NCBI RefSeq assembly: GCF_001457455.1
Contig: NZ_LN831026.1
Coordinates: 2,046,001-2,110,000, forward strand
DNA: 64,000 nucleotides
Reading direction: 5' to 3'
From: Corynebacterium diphtheriae
Lineage (GTDB): Bacteria > Actinomycetota > Actinomycetes > Mycobacteriales > Mycobacteriaceae
Shown: piece by piece, positions 33,847 through 43,113 of the stretch
How positions within the stretch are numbered: the first letter of the stretch is position 1
Layout of the letters: every line of letters begins with the position of its first letter
Made by a program: the position numbers and the translations under genes
Notes under the pieces: generated by a model
Seen by the model: only the letters and a program-made list of their open reading frames with translations
Told to the model about the DNA's origin: nothing
Database searches by the model: none

Positions 33847-34681
33847 CGTGTACAACCAATTCTTCCGAGAAGTCTTTCTACATGAGCTAATGAGACAGCA
33901 GAACGGATGGGTACTCAAAGGGGGAACCAATATCTACTGCCGCATCCCTGGGGCTAGACAGACTAAAGATCTGGACCTCTACCGACGAGATGACCCCACC
34001 TCATCAACAGGAGCTGCCGAATCTCTCGTGTCAGCAATGAACGGTTACAAAATAGGCCCCTATATTTTTCACGTCATACACCCTCGACAATCTGGAGGTG
34101 TAGGCACGGTAGATAGTGAACGCATCGACGTAACAGTTATCCATGGCATAAACAATCGACTTGTCTCCTTCGGGGTAGACGTAAGCGGTGACCTTGAAGT
34201 AACTGGCACTGTAGAACCTGTGACTGTAGCAACAAGCTATAAGGTGCATACGGAATTTCTACCGCAAAGGTTCAAAGTGTATTCGTATCCTGTGGCTAGC
34301 CAGATTGCAGACAAAATCTGCGCCATGTATGAGCGTCACGGAAATACTCCACCTGGTAGAGCATCTACTCGTTACCACGACCTCTACGATGTAGCACTGA
34401 TGGCTAGGGAGTTAACCGTGAGCGCCTTTGACCTTCGTTCTGCGCTAGATACGCAATGCCGAGTGCGCAATATGTCTCTGCCAAACCATCTCACTATTCC
34501 GGATGAAAGCTGGAAAGACCAATACCCCATCAAAGCGAGGAATTTTGGAGATGAACAGTGGGGACTAACGGAACTAGACGAAGCACTAAGAGTAGCTGGA
34601 TTACTCATTAACCCTATCCTGAACAGAGAATTTAAAGAATCTGACCGAGCATGGAATTGCACAGCACTACTGTGGGAATAG
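33755..34681 (+). CDS. AbiEii-type nucleotidyltransferase toxin
   Basis: This 308-residue protein has the DUF1814/AbiEii nucleotidyltransferase core: WVLKGGTNIYC (Lys55-Gly-Gly-Thr58) and TKDLDLYRRD (Asp72, Asp74 of the DxD motif). Later come QIADKICAMYERH (the K/D motif) and RYHDLYDVALMARE. Relatives in M. tuberculosis (MenT toxins) add nucleotides to tRNA 3' ends and block growth; phage-triggered abortive infection is the classic AbiE role. The gene overlaps the antitoxin gene by 92 bp in another frame, longer than usual, so toxin translation is tied to the antitoxin message. Codon use is AT-rich, like that of the neighbour DUF3800. Confidence 0.85.
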   Translation: MNQIPKLKKTHGQIANALKKEAKTLNKNPNDVYNQFFREVFLHELMRQQNGWVLKGGTNIYCRIPGARQTKDLDLYRRDDPTSSTGAAESLVSAMNGYKIGPYIFHVIHPRQSGGVGTVDSERIDVTVIHGINNRLVSFGVDVSGDLEVTGTVEPVTVATSYKVHTEFLPQRFKVYSYPVASQIADKICAMYERHGNTPPGRASTRYHDLYDVALMARELTVSAFDLRSALDTQCRVRNMSLPNHLTIPDESWKDQYPIKARNFGDEQWGLTELDEALRVAGLLINPILNREFKESDRAWNCTALLWE

Positions 34682-34876
34682 TGCTACAAAACTAAACCCC
34701 ACTAAAGCTGACTACATGACAAAGCAAACAAGGGAGAGTTAAAAATACTGAAGTAGGCCTGACATGAAAGACAACTTCCATTGCTAGAAACCGTGATGGG
34801 AATCGTCTGCGGAATAGTAGCACTCTACGGTGGAATACTACGATCCACAACACTCCCCCTTCCTTTTGTGCTCTTG
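34682..34876 (+). other. Short spacer between AbiEii and IS element, with peptide relic
   Basis: No intact gene is present. A short frame at 34780-34879 reads ETVMGIVCGIVALYGGILR and is cut close to the IS boundary, so it may be the first part of a small membrane protein truncated by the insertion. I could not assign it. Confidence 0.3.
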
Positions 34877-36031
34877 TGAGGTTACCCTCGTGTAGTGGAC
34901 ACCTTGTTTGTACGGATCGTGTGTCCGTAGGAGAGGATGTTCATTGTGAATCAACCGCGTAAGAAGTTCACGCCGGAGTATCGGCGTGAAGCGGCGAATT
35001 TGGTGATCGAATCGGATCGCCCTATCGCGTATGTGGCCAAGGAAATCGGTGTTTCCGCGGGCTTGCTAGGCAAGTGGGTGAAAAACGAGCGGCAACGCCG
35101 AGGGTCATCCGACAGGATGAGCGAGGCTGATCTTCGCGCAGAAATTCTTCGCCTGCGCCGCAAACTGGCTGAAGCCAAGATCGACAACGAGTTTTGTCAA
35201 AAGCTGCTGCTTTCTTCGCTGCGAAGCAACACAAACGGAAAAGTTCGAGCTGATACGGCAGGAAAAAACGAACTACAACATCAAACGCATGGCACGCCTG
35301 TTAAAAATCTCCCGGTCCGGCTACTACAAGTGGCCCCATACCCAGGACCAACAAGCAGCCGGCAACGACGAGCGTGAGGCCTACATGGCAGAGGTTGACC
35401 ACAAGATCAGGCAGATCTTCAACGATTCCGAGTGCGTCTACAGCTCCCCACGGATTACTGCGGAGCTTGCTTGCCGCTACCGGATCACTTTAAACCGCAA
35501 GACCGTGGCCAAAAGAATGCGTTTGATGGGGTTGGAGGGGATCTCGCCGCGAATGTTCGCCCCGGTGAAGGCTGGTTGTATCTGTGCGTCGTACGAGACG
35601 GTCATTCACGCCGCGTGCTAGGTTGGGCCATGGACAGCGTCCACAACACTGTTCTCGTGGAGCGTGCGTTGCGGATGGCGTACACGCTGCGCAGCGGCGG
35701 TGCTGACGTGTGGTCTTCCACGCTGACCGCGGCGCGCAGTTTACGAGTCGGCCGCACCGAGGTGTGCTTCGACAATGCGATGGCCGAGTCGTTTTGGTCG
35801 ACGCTGAAAACCGAGTTTTACAACCGTCGACGCTTCGCCACCCGCGATGAGGCAAAAAGGCCGTGGCCTGGTGGATCGAAGTGATCTACAACCGGAAACG
35901 TCGGCACTCAGCACTCGGTATGCAAAGCCCTGTCGCCTTCGAAAACCAGATTAACCACCACAACCAAAAATCAACCGCTGCCTAACCTGCAGGTAGCTCC
36001 ACTACGTGTCCACGATTTGCGGGCAACCCCA
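34877..36031 (+). mobile_element. Degenerate IS3-family element
   Basis: The ends are imperfect inverted repeats (TGAGGTTACCC at 34877; complement of TGGGGTTGCCC ending at 36031). The element encodes an orfA-like helix-turn-helix protein (from 34937: EYRREAANLVIESDRPIAYVAKEIGVS) that loses frame near 35200, where one T seems missing before AAAGCTGCTGC. Its orfB (about 35240-35985) has lost sequence near 35565 and again near 35720, leaving fragments such as MARLLKISRSGYYKW, CFDNAMAESFW and the final ALGMQSPVAFE-like tail. It cannot transpose on its own. The flanks carry no matching target duplication. Confidence 0.8.
34937..35985 (+). pseudogene. IS3-family transposase orfA/orfB, frameshifted and internally deleted
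   Basis: These are the remains of both transposase frames of the element at 34877-36031. The orfA part is good up to KIDNEF, then shifts frame. The orfB part keeps the HTH_21 region (CVYSSPRITAELACRYRITLN) and the last catalytic block (NAMAESFWSTLKTEFY), but the middle of the rve core with the first Asp is missing and the second is out of frame. Confidence 0.75.
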
Positions 36032-36124
36032 GGCTTGGGAGACGTTACTTATAACGAGGCCTCGGTCAGCTAATTTCTGAACCTGGTCTTCAATACTGAG
36101 CCAAGGTTTGCAATAACGCGTCAT
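36032..36124 (-). pseudogene. 5' stump of an Abi_2 (AbiD/AbiF-type) abortive infection gene
   Basis: From an ATG at 36124, with GGGGAG 7 nt upstream, 31 codons read MTRYCKPWLSIEDQVQKL, then ADRGLVISNVSQA, and stop being coding exactly at the IS3 end. The pattern 'KPxLSIEdQvqkLadRGLvi' is the N-terminus of Abi_2 family proteins. No continuation is found on the other side of the IS, so the rest of the gene was deleted, probably during or after insertion. With AbiE and DUF3800 next to it, this marks the region as a defence cluster. Confidence 0.65.
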
Positions 36125-36134
36125 CACTATTCTC

Positions 36135-36188
36135 CCCAGAATGAAAATCAGCCCGAGCCGCAAAAGCGGCGAGCGGGCTGATCATGAT
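36135..36188 (-). ncRNA. Terminator-like leader RNA of the Abi_2 stump
   Basis: On the minus strand ATCAGCCCG pairs with CGGGCTGAT, with an inner GCCGC/GCGGC stem and a TTTT loop, followed by TTTCATTC and then the gene's ribosome-binding site. A TATCCT -10 box stands just upstream (36195-36200). Conserved small RNAs upstream of abiF genes are known from comparative genomics; this could be one, or a transcription attenuator. The identification is inference. Confidence 0.45.
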
Positions 36189-36194
36189 GAAGCT

Positions 36195-36200
36195 AGGATA
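36195..36200 (-). promoter_or_regulatory. -10 box of the Abi_2 leader
   Basis: TATCCT on the minus strand would start an RNA at about 36188, just before the hairpin. No strong -35 hexamer is visible. Confidence 0.4.
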
Positions 36201-36269
36201 GCACGTTTAAGTAGCAAACGACTACCCCTCATATCCAATAGGATAAAGAGAAAGGAAGATTCTAGGGGG

Positions 36270-37036
36270 TTACCATCAGCGAAGACTGGTTTCGGGGCAG
36301 CAGTAGGCTCAAGAGAAACTCAACACAAGCGTGGTCTAACGCAGCTGAAAACACACAAACAGATCACCGGCATGCAGGAGACCGGATACTCTTTGAGCTG
36401 CTCAAGTCTCAGAATTTTTCAGGCAGGGACTACGACGATTTCGAAGTAGAGATCATGGACTATGGGTTTGCGACCATCCGTAAGTGGATCAGAGAGGCAG
36501 ACTTGATTGCCGAGCGCAGGAAGGCAAGCTCCTAGCCGGTTCCAAACCATAGCCAAACTCGCCTTGACTTGCTTACACAAGAGGAAATCAGTGAGCTCGC
36601 TGCCGATATTGTTGTTGATGCCACTATGAAGTTCAAGCAAAAGCTCTTATAGACGGGGTTGGGATCCCAACAAGAGAGCAAGTCTCCGCACCTATCTCGT
36701 AGGTCGTTGCAAGCTATCTGCAATCAACGAATTAAAGAGGCTAGCAAAACGACGACAAGACGAAGAAATCTTCGATCATCGCGGCGACGAGCAGTTGTTA
36801 GAAATCCCCTCACGCGACATGACGCCCGAACAACTTTTAGAGAGTGATGAGGAGCTTCGAGCGATCGCCGGTGTCCTCAATGAACAAGAAGAGGCTACTC
36901 TCGCTATGCACCTACGGGGCTATCACATAAGGAGATTGCTCAAACGCTAGGCACTACCCCAGGCGCCGCACGCAAGGTTGTTCACAGGGTGAGACAAAAA
37001 ATCAAGACTGATCAGGAAAAGAGAGGGTTTGCGTGA
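36270..37036 (+). pseudogene. Wrecked sigma-70-like factor gene
   Basis: Fragments in three frames rebuild a sigma factor. Segment 1 (about 36271-36535) has FELLKSQNFSGRDYDDFEVE, MDYGFATIRKWIREADLIAERRKAS, then TAG, and lacks a start codon. Segment 2 (to about 36652) has LTQEEISELAADIVVDATMKF. Segment 3 has LRTYLVGRCKLSAINELKRLAKRRQ and, after LRAIAGVLNEQEEATLAMHLRG, shifts to SHKEIAQTLGTTPGAARKVVHRVRQKI, a clear region-4 helix-turn-helix, ending TGA 37034-37036. At least three disruptions make it non-functional. It probably came with mobile DNA. Confidence 0.7.
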
Positions 37037-37194
37037 GCAATAGCTACAGAAGGGCGATGGAAAATTCTTCATTTGGAGCTTCTCACGCGAAGCGGGCACG
37101 CGCAGAAGTTACCCGTAACGAACGGGAAATTCTCTCAAGAAAGATGCGGGAGAAAAGAGCCCGCATCAGTAAAAAGGAACAAAATAAACTCTAA
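37033..37194 (+). CDS. Small basic protein following the sigma relic
   Basis: A 53-residue frame starts GTG at 37033, overlapping the sigma stop by 4 bp (GTGA), as in a coupled operon. It is strongly basic and helical (SYRRAMENSSFGASHAKRARAE, then ILSRKMREKRARISKKEQNKL). It is unrecognised. The former partner gene is broken, so it may no longer be expressed, but the frame itself is intact. Confidence 0.45.
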   Translation: MSNSYRRAMENSSFGASHAKRARAEVTRNEREILSRKMREKRARISKKEQNKL

Positions 37195-37359
37195 CCGCAT
37201 ATAAGTTAAGTGCCGAGGTTAAGGGGCAACTTATCCTCAGCACTACGAGAGGTTAGACCTCTACATCACTAGCAGCGATGTTTAGAGTCTAACGGAGTTT
37301 TCAGCGTTTCAAGAAGCAACGCGCTCACTCTCGTCTCTTTAAGAAATGAGGTACGGGCT

Positions 37360-37572
37360 ATGGCTCGTCGTTCTGTAAACAGGTCCGCTAGTACTGGTCG
37401 GTTTGTATCAAAGGCTTCGGCGGCTCGGTGGCCAACTAAAACAATCACCGAGCGCGTAGGGGTAGGAACCAGTAACCGACGAAGCGTTACTCGGTCAGCA
37501 ACGACCGGTCGGTTTGTCACGAGTCGATGGGGCGATCAGAATCCTGATGGCACTATTCGCCAACGTGTTTAG
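37360..37572 (+). CDS. Small basic protein with duplicated RSVxRSAxTGRFV motif
   Basis: This 70-residue protein is built of two similar halves: RRSVNRSASTGRFVSKASAA and RRSVTRSATTGRFVTSRWGD, with TKTITERVG and TIRQRV after each. Proteins of this look recur as unannotated small genes in actinobacteria; no function is known to me. A GAGG ribosome-binding site lies 7-8 nt before the ATG, and a strong terminator follows, both of which support a real gene. Confidence 0.7.
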   Translation: MARRSVNRSASTGRFVSKASAARWPTKTITERVGVGTSNRRSVTRSATTGRFVTSRWGDQNPDGTIRQRV

Positions 37573-37587
37573 TTCTCACGGTTAAGC

Positions 37588-37626
37588 AAAAAGCAGCCAG
37601 CGCCTTTCAGGTGCTGGCTGCTTTTT
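37588..37626 (+). terminator. Intrinsic terminator after the repeat-motif protein
   Basis: A 13-bp stem AAAAGCAGCCAGC / GCTGGCTGCTTTT with an 11-nt loop is followed by T residues. It begins about 15 nt after the stop at 37572. Confidence 0.88.
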
Positions 37627-37728
37627 GAAACACTCTAGGCCTTGTTCTGCCCTAAGTAGATAGAGGCATTCACGCAGCTTCATCCTCTCAACAAGGAATT
37701 CAAGAGAAGCAAACGCCGGCAAATTTCC

Positions 37729-38517
37729 CTAGGGTGTACGTCTTGACGTTTGTTTGAAAAGAAAGAAAGCAAATCCTATTAAGAGGATTGAGAGGAACGC
37801 CCACATTGATGCATAAAGAATTTGGGCATCCCAAAAAGCGGTGTTGGGGTAGAACTCCACTAGATGGTTTCCATTGTCGATCGACTTTGACGATATCATT
37901 TCACCTGGAACGGGAAGAACAGAGTCATCTGGACCACCGCCTTTGAATTCGCCTTGCGCGATAGGCAATAGTGGATTTAGCCAAGAAGCTCCAGTGGTGC
38001 ATAGCACTAGCCCTAGAGCAAAAGTTATGGCTATGGAAGGAATAGCTTTCTTTAGTAGGACTCCAACCAAAGCAGCAATTGATACCATCAGGATTGTTAC
38101 AAGTGCTGGATAAAAGGCATGTCCTGCTATATATGAATAGGACATCATGTTCTTGGCGCTGCCTAATGAACTGGAATTAATTTGGCTTAGTTCGACGATT
38201 CCCCAAACGCAAATTCCAAAAACTAGCGCTGAAGTTAAGGGGCTTACCATTCGACAAACGAACCACTTACTGGGGGAGAGATCTTGGCTTAGCGCCCATA
38301 CACTCGACTTAGTTTCAAATTCACGAGAGAAAAGCGCCACTGCCCAGACGATTCCTACAAACATGGGGACGATGCCTGCTAGCATCTCGGTCATTCCAAG
38401 GTATGGCTTAAACTTCAATTCATATATTGAAAGTAGCGTCAATAGTAAAAGGATGCCTGCACAGGAAGCCCACGCAGCTCGGTCAATTCTGAAGTAATGT
38501 AACGCGACCTTGAACAC
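37729..38517 (-). CDS. ABC-2 type permease
   Basis: This 262-residue membrane protein has six hydrophobic helices, the first two at about 18-36 and 48-66 (GIVPMFVGIVWAVALFSREFETKSSVWAL), the pattern of a bacteriocin- or antibiotic-type ABC-2 permease. A loop of about 50 residues before the last helix (LPVPGEMISSKSIDNGNHLVEF) should be outside. The start is GTG at 38517, sharing one base with the stop of the ATPase gene, so the pair is co-translated. The sequence is AT-rich compared with the core ABC pair at 10107-11724. Confidence 0.8.
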   Translation of the reverse strand: MFKVALHYFRIDRAAWASCAGILLLLTLLSIYELKFKPYLGMTEMLAGIVPMFVGIVWAVALFSREFETKSSVWALSQDLSPSKWFVCRMVSPLTSALVFGICVWGIVELSQINSSSLGSAKNMMSYSYIAGHAFYPALVTILMVSIAALVGVLLKKAIPSIAITFALGLVLCTTGASWLNPLLPIAQGEFKGGGPDDSVLPVPGEMISSKSIDNGNHLVEFYPNTAFWDAQILYASMWAFLSILLIGFAFFLFKQTSRRTP

Positions 38518-39233
38518 TAGAACTCTTCTCTTTTTAGGTGACTAAGTACGAATTCTTCAAAGTTACCGTTTGCCTGTGTTTCAATTTGTTCCCGTGACAC
38601 AGTTACGATGAGGTTCCCGTTCTCTATCACCCAGAGATGAGTCAATATCGAAGATAGATCGGAGACGGTATGCGAAGAAACTATAATTCCGACCCCTTGT
38701 TTATTGGCAGCGTAGTCTAATAGCTCGCGAACCCAAATCTTTACTACTGGGTCTAGGTCAGCCATTGGCTCATCAAGTATCATAAACTTCTTTTTCCGAG
38801 CGAGGGACAAGATTAACGCGACTTGGGTGTGCTGACCTCCCGAGAGCTGAGAAATCTTGGAGCTCAAAGGTATGTTGAGTGATTGGAGTCTTTCTCTTGC
38901 CCATTGGTAATCGAAACGTTCATTCATGTCTCGCGCTAAGCGAAGATGTTGTTCAACGGTGATGCTTGAATAGAGCGGTCTACCCTGCGAAACAAAGGCA
39001 ACTTCCGAAGATAATCCGGAGCTTCCAATACTATCTTGAGTATAGGTCTTGATTTCTCCTCCGACGGGCTTCAGATGCCCTGTCAAGGCAGACATGATAG
39101 TTGATTTTCCGGCTCCGTTTCTACCTACCATTGCTACGATCTCTCCTGAGCGCAGTTCGGCCGAGAAGTCACTAACGATGGTAGAGCTGCCACGGACTAT
39201 TCTAAGGTTTTGGGCGGTAAGAGTGTTCTTCAT
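38517..39233 (-). CDS. ABC transporter ATP-binding protein
   Basis: This 238-residue ATPase partners the permease downstream. Motifs are VGRNGAGKSTIM (Walker A, about 37-48), QLSGGQHTQVALILSLARKKKFMILDEPMADLDP (signature plus Walker B, in two adjoining parts), and IVSSHTVSDLS (switch His). Gln-His follows the SGGQ signature. GGAGGC is the ribosome-binding site. In this genetic setting it probably exports a toxic compound or peptide, but no GntR-type regulator, the usual partner of such pairs, is next to it. Confidence 0.87.
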   Translation of the reverse strand: MKNTLTAQNLRIVRGSSTIVSDFSAELRSGEIVAMVGRNGAGKSTIMSALTGHLKPVGGEIKTYTQDSIGSSGLSSEVAFVSQGRPLYSSITVEQHLRLARDMNERFDYQWARERLQSLNIPLSSKISQLSGGQHTQVALILSLARKKKFMILDEPMADLDPVVKIWVRELLDYAANKQGVGIIVSSHTVSDLSSILTHLWVIENGNLIVTVSREQIETQANGNFEEFVLSHLKREEF

Positions 39234-39304
39234 TTTGCCTCCTTGATAAATCCTTCAGTGCATGAAAAGTATCGTCCTATAGGGGATGCGGACATTTTTT
39301 AGGA

Positions 39305-40700
39305 ATGTTCAAAGTAACAGTTCACGCCTGCGTTGATTGATGCTTAACCCATCGAACTCAAGCTTGATTCTATGCTCGTTATAGAAGCCAACATATTCAT
39401 GAAGTGCTCGCTCTCATTCATCACAATAGGGCCACCTACGCCCATAGAACATCTCATTTTTCATTCTGCCGAACAATCCCTCGCACGCTGAATTGTCGGG
39501 CGAACATCCCTTCTTCGACATCGAACGCGTAAAACCGATGTCCTATAAGACTTGAACCCAACTGTTGCCCCGATAATGGCAACCACAATCGGAATGAATT
39601 ACTCATTGTGCGGTTCAGGCGGTGCATTATTGTCAAACGCCTGCTTCAAACAATCATCGGCAAGCTGCTGATGAGGGTGTCGGCTCGTTGTTGCCCCGAC
39701 AATCTTTCCATCGAAACAGTCCACTAACGCCGAGAAGTATATTTTCCCGCCCATCAGCAGGAAACCAGGAAATATCCGTCAACCACAGTAAACCCGGCGG
39801 GTCGGCATAAAAAATTTCGTTTCACCAGATTCGGTGGGGCATCCGAAATCTCACCACGATAGGACGAATAGCAACACCTTTTCTTCACGTAGCGCACCGT
39901 AAGTCCTTCGGCAGAGATGATTCAACACACGACTTTCTCACTGACCTTGATACCCAGTTTCTTCAGCTGGATCCATACGCGACGATATCCACAGCTGAAT
40001 CCAGAATGCTCGACGATTTCGGTTACCACCTTGGTCAGTTCTGCATATTTTGACAGGCTATTGAGGGCTTTGAGCTGGTAATAGAAGCTGGATGAAGAAA
40101 GACCAACAATGTCGAGCAACAACGAAGTTGGAAAACAAGACCGTAACGCATCGACCACAATGGTTTTAAACTTGTTACTCAGGTTGGCTGGGTCGATGGG
40201 GATCGTCTTTTTTAATTCTTCTCGTTCTTTTTCTCACACGGCCTTTTTTCGCTGATAGGCGTGCTGCCAGCTTCTTGAGTTCAGCCTCATCATCTGGAAG
40301 CGATTTCTCAAAAGCTTTACGAGTAACAATGCCTACAGACTGTTTGCGTCAAGTTGTGCTCATCAAGCCCACTTTCCTTCTTCGCGGAATCGTTGGGCCC
40401 AAGCATGAGATGCTCATTTTCGAGTTCAGCGAAAGCTCAGATGCGATGGTGTTAGGAGACATACCGGCGGTGAAAAGCTCAACGGCTTTTAAGCTTTACG
40501 CCAAGTGGGTAGCGCTTTAAGGTCGTACGTCGAATGGGGGCAGCTGGGGGTTGATCACGCTGTCTGATCCATCGATGAAGTGTCCAACGGCCTGGGTAGC
40601 CCAACTCACGAACGGTCTTGGTAGCAGATTGTGTTCTATCGAATACCTCTCATGCCTTAAGCCGCTGGGCATCCGTGTATCGCACATTAGTCATACGGGA
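39305..40700 (-). pseudogene. Degenerate IS3-family transposase (orfA and orfB)
   Basis: A whole IS3-type pair can be traced on the minus strand with many disruptions. OrfA starts at about 40693 (TNVRYTDAQRLKA, then a stop or frameshift, then ELGYPGRWTLHRWIRQRDQ and ELFTAGMSPNTIASELSL). OrfB starts near 40158 (LLLDIVGLSSSSFYYQLKAL; GFSCGYRRVWIQLKKLGIKVS) and ends at about 39305 with CSPDNSACEGLFGRMKNEMFY and GFYNEHRIKLEFDGLS. Large parts of the core are out of frame. It cannot be active. No other gene lies in 39234-40768. Confidence 0.75.
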
Positions 40701-40768
40701 AATCCTCCAAGATTTCGTCCGCATCCTTTTTGCTACTTAACCCGCCGCTGGAGAGGAGGTGGGACACG

Positions 40769-42367
40769 ATGCGCCAACTACAAACCTATACGCCAACCCG
40801 GTTCATGGCCGACGGCTCACGCTACGACAAGCGCAAGCCTGACTACGCGGTTGCTTTCATCCAAGCATTGAAGCATACGAAGGGCCACTGGTCGGGTAAG
40901 GCATTCAAACTGATCGATTGGCAAGTGCGGATCATCCGTGACTTGTTTGGCACCGTCAAGGCCGACGGTTACCGCCAATTCACTACCGCCTATGTCGAGA
41001 TTCCCAAGAAGATAGGAAAGTCGGAACTCGCCGCCGCAGTGGCGCTGTTGCTGACGTGCGGTGATGGTGAGGAACGTGCTGAGGTTTATGGCTGTGCGGA
41101 AGACCGCCAGCAGGCCTCGATTGTGTTTGGAGTGGCGGCTGACATGATCCGCATGAGCCCGGCGTTATCGAAGCGTGTGAAGATCCTGAGCAGGCAGAAG
41201 CGGATTATTTACAAACCCACCAACAGCTTCTATCAAGTGTTGAGTGCTGAGGCGTATTCCAAGCACGGGTTCAACATCTCTGGCGTCGTCTTCGACGAAC
41301 TCCACACCCAACCGGGCGCTCTTCGACGTCATGACCAAGGGTTCGGGTGATGCTCGCACGCAGCCGTTGTACTTCCTCATCATCACCGCTGGCACTGTCA
41401 CGCACAGTATTTGTTATGAGCAGCATGAGAAAGCCGAAGACATCCTCGCAGGCAAAAAGCATGATCCCACGTTCTACTCGGTGATTTACGGTGCTGGCCG
41501 TGAAGATGACTGGACCGACGAAGCAGTTTGGCATAAGGCTAATCCGAGCTTAGGGATTACCGTCCCGATCAAGAAAGTCCACCAAGCCTTCGCGAGCGCG
41601 AAGCAAAACCCTGCCGAAGAAAACGCGTTCAGGCAGTTGCGCTTGAACCAGTGGGTGAATCAGTCGGTGCGGTGGATGCCCATGCACATCTGGACGCTAA
41701 CAACGCACCCGTCGATCTGTTTGATCTGGAGGAGCGTGTGTGTTACGGCGGGCTCGATCTTGCGTCGACGACGGATATCACCGCGTTCGTGCTCGTCTTT
41801 CCGCCAGGAAAGGTGATGAGACCTATGTGATTGCGCCGTGGTTCTGGGTCCCCGAGGACAACCTCAAACTCCGTGTGGCTCGTGACCACGTGACCTACGA
41901 ACTGTGAGAACAGCAAGGGTTTCTGCAGGCCACGGAGGGTAACGTCGTCCACTACGGAGTGATCAAAGCCTGCATCGAAACTCTTGGTGAACGCTTCGAT
42001 ATCCCTGAGATTGTGTTCGATCGGTGGGGCGCTGTCCAAATGAGCCAAAACCTCGAAGGTTTAGGTTTTACCGTGATCCCGTTCGGACAGGGTTTCAAGG
42101 ATATGAGCCCGCCGTCGAAGGAGCTGATGAAGTTGGCGCTTGAAGGACGCCTTGCTCATGGTGGGCACCGGATCCTGTTGTGGATGGTTGACAACATTCA
42201 CGTGCGCACCGCCCCGGCAGGAAACATCAAACCCGACAAAATAAAAGAGCACCGAGAAGATCGATGGCGTGGTCGCCACGATCATGGCGCTCGACCGTGC
42301 CATCCGAAACGGAACCGGGCACGTGAGCGGCAGTGTTTATGAAGAGCGCGGGCTGCTAGTGTTCTAG
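40769..42367 (+). pseudogene. Phage terminase large subunit, broken
   Basis: A strong ribosome-binding site (GAGAGGAGG) and ATG at 40769 open a terminase ATPase: WQVRIIRDLFG, then YVEIPKKIGKSELAAAVALLL (Walker A-like) and GVVFDELHTQP (Walker B). The frame shifts at about 41320 (continuing LFDVMTKGSGDARTQPLYFLIITAGT), again near 41690 (CYGGLDLASTTDITAFVLVFP, the nuclease Asp region), meets a TGA near 41908, and shifts again near 42240 before IDGVVATIMALDRAIRN and the stop at 42367. It is a phage relic; no other capsid or packaging genes are nearby. Confidence 0.85.
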
Positions 42368-42834
42368 ACGTTTTTGTTTGCGGATACGGTGCTACTGCTA
42401 TGGATTTCATTTCCGCCGACCACAACGAAAGGACGGAGTATGTAGTCGCCGTTGTTCACCTCGTCTATGTCTTCTAAGCAAGCACAAAGTGCACCCGGAG
42501 AAAAGGAGAAAACTTGGAAGTCGTTAGCAGGAATCGTGATCTTCTCTCTATTAGTCATGTCTTCTGCCTGCGTGGAGAAGTCCACGTTGATCTTGTTTAC
42601 GCGACCATTGTGTCGTTTCTCAAGATCAAACTTCACCGGTGACATGTTGATCTCGAAGTTTGATTTGTTCCAAATCTTCACGTCCACGTGAGCTTTATTT
42701 TCACCATCAGTTCGCAGCTCGCAGATGAGCGCTACGGGCGGATCTGATTGGCTACGTTCGGCTGCTTTATTCATGACTGTTTCTGCGACCTTTTGCAGTG
42801 TCCAGGCACCAATTTTGATAAACGTTTCTTGCAT
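42364..42834 (-). CDS. Hypothetical protein
   Basis: This is an intact 156-residue frame starting at ATG 42834, 4 nt after GAGGAGA. The N-terminus is helical (IKIGAWTLQKVAETVMNKAAERS); the rest looks like a beta-sandwich (VALICELRTDGENKAHVDVKIWNKSNFEINMSP). No signal peptide or membrane segment is seen. I do not recognise a family. It converges on the terminase relic with a 4-bp overlap and is hemmed in by IS debris, so it belongs to the mobile region. Confidence 0.6.
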   Translation of the reverse strand: MQETFIKIGAWTLQKVAETVMNKAAERSQSDPPVALICELRTDGENKAHVDVKIWNKSNFEINMSPVKFDLEKRHNGRVNKINVDFSTQAEDMTNREKITIPANDFQVFSFSPGALCACLEDIDEVNNGDYILRPFVVVGGNEIHSSSTVSANKNV

Positions 42835-42872
42835 AGATTCTCCTCGATTGGGCTGCACTTCCGAGTACAAGT

Positions 42873-43113
42873 TTAAGGGGCTCTTCCGGTTTGAACTAGC
42901 CCCCGAAAGTTGGACTGGTTTAATTCTAGGTGGTTAAGGCCTTCAAGGGTCTGATTCCGATACTGCATCGGAGTCAGACCCTTGAACCGTTGTTGAAGCC
43001 GGGCGTTGTTGTACCAGAAGATGTAATCATCTACGGCCCGGTAAAACTCATCAACACTGGCGAAGTAGGTCAAGTCCGGTGAAGTGGTGTATGAGTTCTT
43101 TCGAATTGAAGTG
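42873..43113 (-). pseudogene. C-terminal fragment of an IS3-family transposase
   Basis: YFASVDEFYRAVDDYIFWYN, RLQQRFKGLTPMQYRNQTLE is the last part of an IS3/IS150-type orfB. Upstream HFNSKELIHHFTG belongs to the same protein in another frame. It is cut at the end of the next IS3 element (43114). Confidence 0.75.

Noticed and set aside
41271..41534. Antisense frame in the terminase relic
   Set aside because: It has no start signals and the terminase motifs on the plus strand explain the sequence.
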